The translations under genes were made by a program, and so were the position numbers. Below are positions 60,906 through 64,000 of a stretch of 64,000 bases of DNA, in pieces. Below the pieces are notes generated by a model. It saw only the letters and a list, made by a program, of their open reading frames with translations. It was not told where the DNA came from and ran no database searches. Origin of the DNA: Vespa crabro (lineage: Eukaryota > Arthropoda > Insecta > Hymenoptera > Vespidae); contig NC_060961.1 of NCBI RefSeq assembly GCF_910589235.1, positions 4,897,501 to 4,961,500 on the forward strand, read 5' to 3'. Numbering within the stretch: the first letter of the stretch is position 1; each line of letters starts with the position of its first letter.

Positions 60906-62186
60906 GCAATTTTCTACTACGACGTTATTTTCATCTTCACCGATTCCTTGAATTTTCTTATTCATGAGAAAGAACACTCAAATGTATCTGAACGATCTGT
61001 TATCAGATCTATATGAAATCGATATGCTCAAAAGAGATCGATAAAAATGTCCATTTCTTATGTCGAAGTAAAAGGATAAAATTTATTTTACTTAAATGAA
61101 AAGTTATTGAAATTAATCCTAATTATGTACACCTTGAAATAATTTCAAGTTGTGCATTTGGGATGCGCTACACCACGAACAGCTGTCATTTACACGGAAT
61201 GAACAATTTTGTCTCCAAAAGAAAAAAAGAAAAATATTGTATATTCTTTTGAAGGCTCATAAATAATAATCGATAGATTAGAAAACGCATTTCCAATGAT
61301 GTCATTATAAAAAGAAAATTCATGAATCATACAATACGCAAATTGTTTTAATCAAGCTCAAAGTTTGTCCGGGGGTATTTATATTTAATATTTCAAATGA
61401 ATTGCGTATCTATCGCAGAATAACGTAGTCTAGTGAATAATTAATTCTGATTAACGGAATAAAAGCAATGGATAGGGTCAACAAAGAGAGTAGGAAGAAT
61501 GTGTATACATTTCCGTACAAAGTCGATAATCACGGATTAATCCAGAAATCACGTCGATCATTCGTGAAACTTGCTCTATGATCCTCGTGATCTCATTGAG
61601 TGTATTTAATGCAGTTCGTCGAACGACTCATACAAAATAGCACGATTAGTTTCCATATGGTATACCGCCCCTTTCCTCTCAATCCTCGTTCATCGATTCT
61701 CCTCGTATTCAATAAAAGCTCGAAAGGATAGAGAGTGCACGCTCGATGACAGCACGTTAACGCTCTGTTCGTTCTTGCACGTACGAGCTCTCCAGTTTCC
61801 CGTTAATTTCGATGTCGTTCGTTTCCTCATAAATGCACATTACTTAACACATTATCGACGTGTACAATTTTACAGAAACTGTTCACCGAACTGTGTAACG
61901 ATTACTTTTCAATGATTTGACGTTTTCTCGATATATTGTGTGGGGGAAAAAAAAACAAAACAAAAATGCAAATATTTTATGCTTATTTAAATTTTGTTCT
62001 TGTATATTTCATAATTATAAATATATCTAATTCACCCAAAGAAACGTAATTCTTTTTCAATAACAAGATTTCTTCTTTTTGTCTTTATAATGCGTTGAGA
62101 AAAAGAGCCACTGTGACGGTCTCGAAAAAGGATATTTTCGTCAATAGATTTTTCTTTTTTTTCGGCAAATCAATATGTTTGTTAAA

Positions 62187-62239
62187 AAATTTTTGTTCAT
62201 CGTTAAAATACATATTTTACAAAGATGAACAGAAAATTT
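62187..62239. repeat. Imperfect compact hairpin of about 53 nt
   Basis: The left arm (62187-62209, containing TTTGTTCATCGTTAAAAT) pairs with the right arm (62214-62239, containing ATTTTACAAAGATGAAC) with one short bulge and few mismatches. It lies within AT-rich non-coding sequence that also shows other degenerate repeats. Confidence 0.55.
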
Positions 62240-62461
62240 CATGATAAAATATTGCTTTTTTGAGCTGCAATATACTTCAATGTCTATCTTTCCTCGGAAA
62301 ACATTACTATCCGGGCGATCAATTTCCAGTCAAATATAATTTTTTAAATAAAAAATTCCTATATCATTCTAAACGACGCGATTGTAGTTTTAGTTGAACG
62401 AAGGAAATTTTTCGAAAATATTTTTCTTTTGCATAAATAAAGCAGTTTCGAGGATAAAATT

Positions 62462-62494
62462 AAAAAAGAAAAAAAAAAAAAAAAAGAAAAAAAA
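62462..62494. repeat. A-rich tract
   Basis: A runs of 6, 15 and 8 separated by G. Confidence 0.88.
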
Positions 62495-62811
62495 GGTGAT
62501 CAGTTTGTAGCCCTTCTATAAATACTAAATAAATTGATTTATAAAATTCTACGTATAGCTGGAAATAATATTAACTGAAAATAAAATGATATTTTTACAG
62601 ATATTCTGTAAAAATTTCAAGCCAATTCAAATAAATAATACGAATTTTTATAGTAATAATTTAATAATATATATCTGAGATCTAAAAATATTAAAATATA
62701 AAGAAGAATATATGACCTTTTGAAATCGTTACAATGGTTTTACCTTTTAAAAATAAAATTATCCACTAACATCGAACTACTTTTATTTCTATCTTTTTAT
62801 CTCTCTTTCAG

Positions 62812-62885
62812 TATCGTCGAAAGAACAGCCAATTCGCAATTATTTCATTGAGATGAATTCACGTTTCAAGTTGCTCGATGGTTAA
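62812..62885 (+). other. Candidate terminal coding exon, product not recognised
   Basis: A very good acceptor (TTTTTATCTCTCTTTCAG, ending 62811) is followed by a frame entered after two bases. It runs SSKEQPIRNYFIEMNSRF, then KLLDG, and stops at TAA 62883-62885. The peptide is of normal composition. The next AATAAA-like signals are several hundred bases on (near 63431 and 63546), compatible with but not proving a 3' UTR. Twenty-three codons are too few to exclude chance. Confidence 0.15.
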
Positions 62886-63300
62886 ATTGAAATGAACTGC
62901 CAATGGATTTGTACAATCATTTCTCTTTATACCTTCTTCTTCTTTACGTGCTTCATCTATTACATTTTTCATTATTGCTTTCTATTAAACGACTAACAGT
63001 TAATTTGAAGAGAGTAAAAAAAAAAAGAAAAAAAGAAACATTTAATGTCTCATTATCAAATGACGATTCGAATGCATATTCTTATCGTTCGATTTCTTTC
63101 TTTTGTTTTCAGAACGATACTCTTTCCATGATGTCCGCCGGGATATGGACGTTAACGTATCTGGAGGATGAGAAGGAAATAGAAGGATTTTTGCATTCAT
63201 TTATATTCATTCATTTTACGTTACATTCATTTCGTATTCCGTCGGATATCCTCTCGATAGGAAGGAAATTTTTCGAAAGCGTCGATCGGTTTTGTCTCTC

Positions 63301-63328
63301 TTATATCTATATATACATATATATATAC

Positions 63329-63383
<55 letters not shown>
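63301..63383. repeat. Compound (TA)n(CATA)n(TA)n array
   Basis: Short TA runs with C breaks, four CATA units, then about 20 pure TA units. Confidence 0.95.
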
Positions 63384-63385
<2 letters not shown>

Positions 63386-63775
63386 AATGGCAATTGAACA
63401 AAGATACGATAACTTAGCGAAAACGTTAAAAAATAAATGTTAGCTCATCGATGCGAAATACAAAAATATACATATGTAAAATACTTTAATATACATATAT
63501 ACAATCAATCGATTATTCCTTATGTTTAATCCTTCGTATCTTCGAAATAAAATACATTTCTATGTCATCGAAAGAAGAGTTGAAAAAATAAAAAAAAAAA
63601 AAAAGAAAAGAGTAAAGGGAAAGAAAAAAGCTAGAGAGGAAAAATAAGGTAGCAGCACGCATGGAGAAGTAATATCTTGCCAAGCATACATAGTCAACGA
63701 GGTAAGCGATGGAAAAATCACGGCTTGACGTGACGGACGCGTCTCGACGTCGGACGAAAAGAGTGGAAGAGAGGG

Positions 63776-63816
63776 GTAAGAGAGGGAGAGAGAGAGAGAG
63801 AGAAAGAGAGGGAGAA
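63776..63816. repeat. (GA)n array
   Basis: About 13 GA units between GGGAGAG segments. Confidence 0.93.
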
Positions 63817-64000
63817 CGAAGTGCCAAAGGCTGACTGAGAAATGAGCGCTCGTGAAAACTAACGCTTTGCCGTTATAGAAACGTCCTTCGAGGATCAACG
63901 CGACTGTTATGCTCGATCGAGTTGAAATAATTCGATGAAAAATTAAGCTCGATTCTCTATCGAGGACTATCTATTCGCTTATCTATTATTTTTTCGTTTC

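Larger units (their letters stand above)
59371..64000. other. Non-coding region
   Basis: 59500-59780 is very AT-rich. 59850-60150 and 61140-61900 are mixed and repeat-poor, with no exon I can support. 61920-62760 is AT-rich with a hairpin and degenerate repeats, suggesting decayed mobile DNA. A strong acceptor-like TTCTTTTGTTTTCAG ends at 63111. Confidence 0.65.

Noticed and set aside
62903..63397. 164-codon plus-strand frame ending in Tyr-Ile repeats
   Set aside because: The C-terminal third is the TA/CATA array, the centre crosses a splice-acceptor-like tract, and the remainder is not recognisable.

Overview
The window looks like nuclear DNA of an arthropod, most likely an insect, and Hymenoptera (ant, bee or wasp) is my best guess. 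It is AT-rich with scattered GC-richer islands, CpG is not obviously depleted, and it is packed with (GA)n/(CT)n, (TA)n and poly-A/T tracts. There are no operons, ribosome binding sites or bacterial gene spacing. The host assignment is inference from composition; no recognised gene supports it.

I find no gene that can be supported with confidence. Nearly every long open frame is a translated microsatellite: (CT)n reads as Leu-Ser, (GA)n as Arg-Glu, (TA)n as Tyr-Ile, (TTA)n as poly-Asn and (TTC)n as poly-Ser. The window therefore reads as intergenic or long-intron sequence.

Layout: 1-7 kb holds GA arrays, one 59-bp TA array, a perfect hairpin near 2.7 kb and a GC-richer island near 3.1 kb. 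7-25 kb is AT-rich spacer with about 15 GA/CT arrays, a compact complex island near 15.7 kb, a (GAC)n array near 21.3 kb and a 45-bp segment at 24.8 kb flanked by strong splice signals. 25-35 kb holds the longest triplet array (TTA), a 50-bp inverted repeat that looks like an old mobile-element remnant, and a (GC)n(GT)n tract. 35-48 kb has a polypurine tract, many GA/CT arrays, a candidate short first exon at 39.3 kb and, just beyond it, the clearest mobile element in the window: a 281-bp non-autonomous hAT-type element with 13-bp terminal inverted repeats and an 8-bp near-duplicated target site. A second candidate exon lies at 46.4 kb. 48-64 kb is again spacer with dense microsatellites, a duplicated compound array at 51.4 kb, a compact hairpin at 62.2 kb and two strong splice-acceptor-like sites at 62.8 and 63.1 kb.

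If the candidate exons belong to one transcription unit, the window would sit inside a large multi-exon gene. That rests only on splice-site appearance and short open frames, so it is weak. No new biological system is evident. The best-supported unusual items are the hAT-type element, the inverted repeats and the very high density of purine/pyrimidine arrays, including opposed pairs that could fold into long stems.
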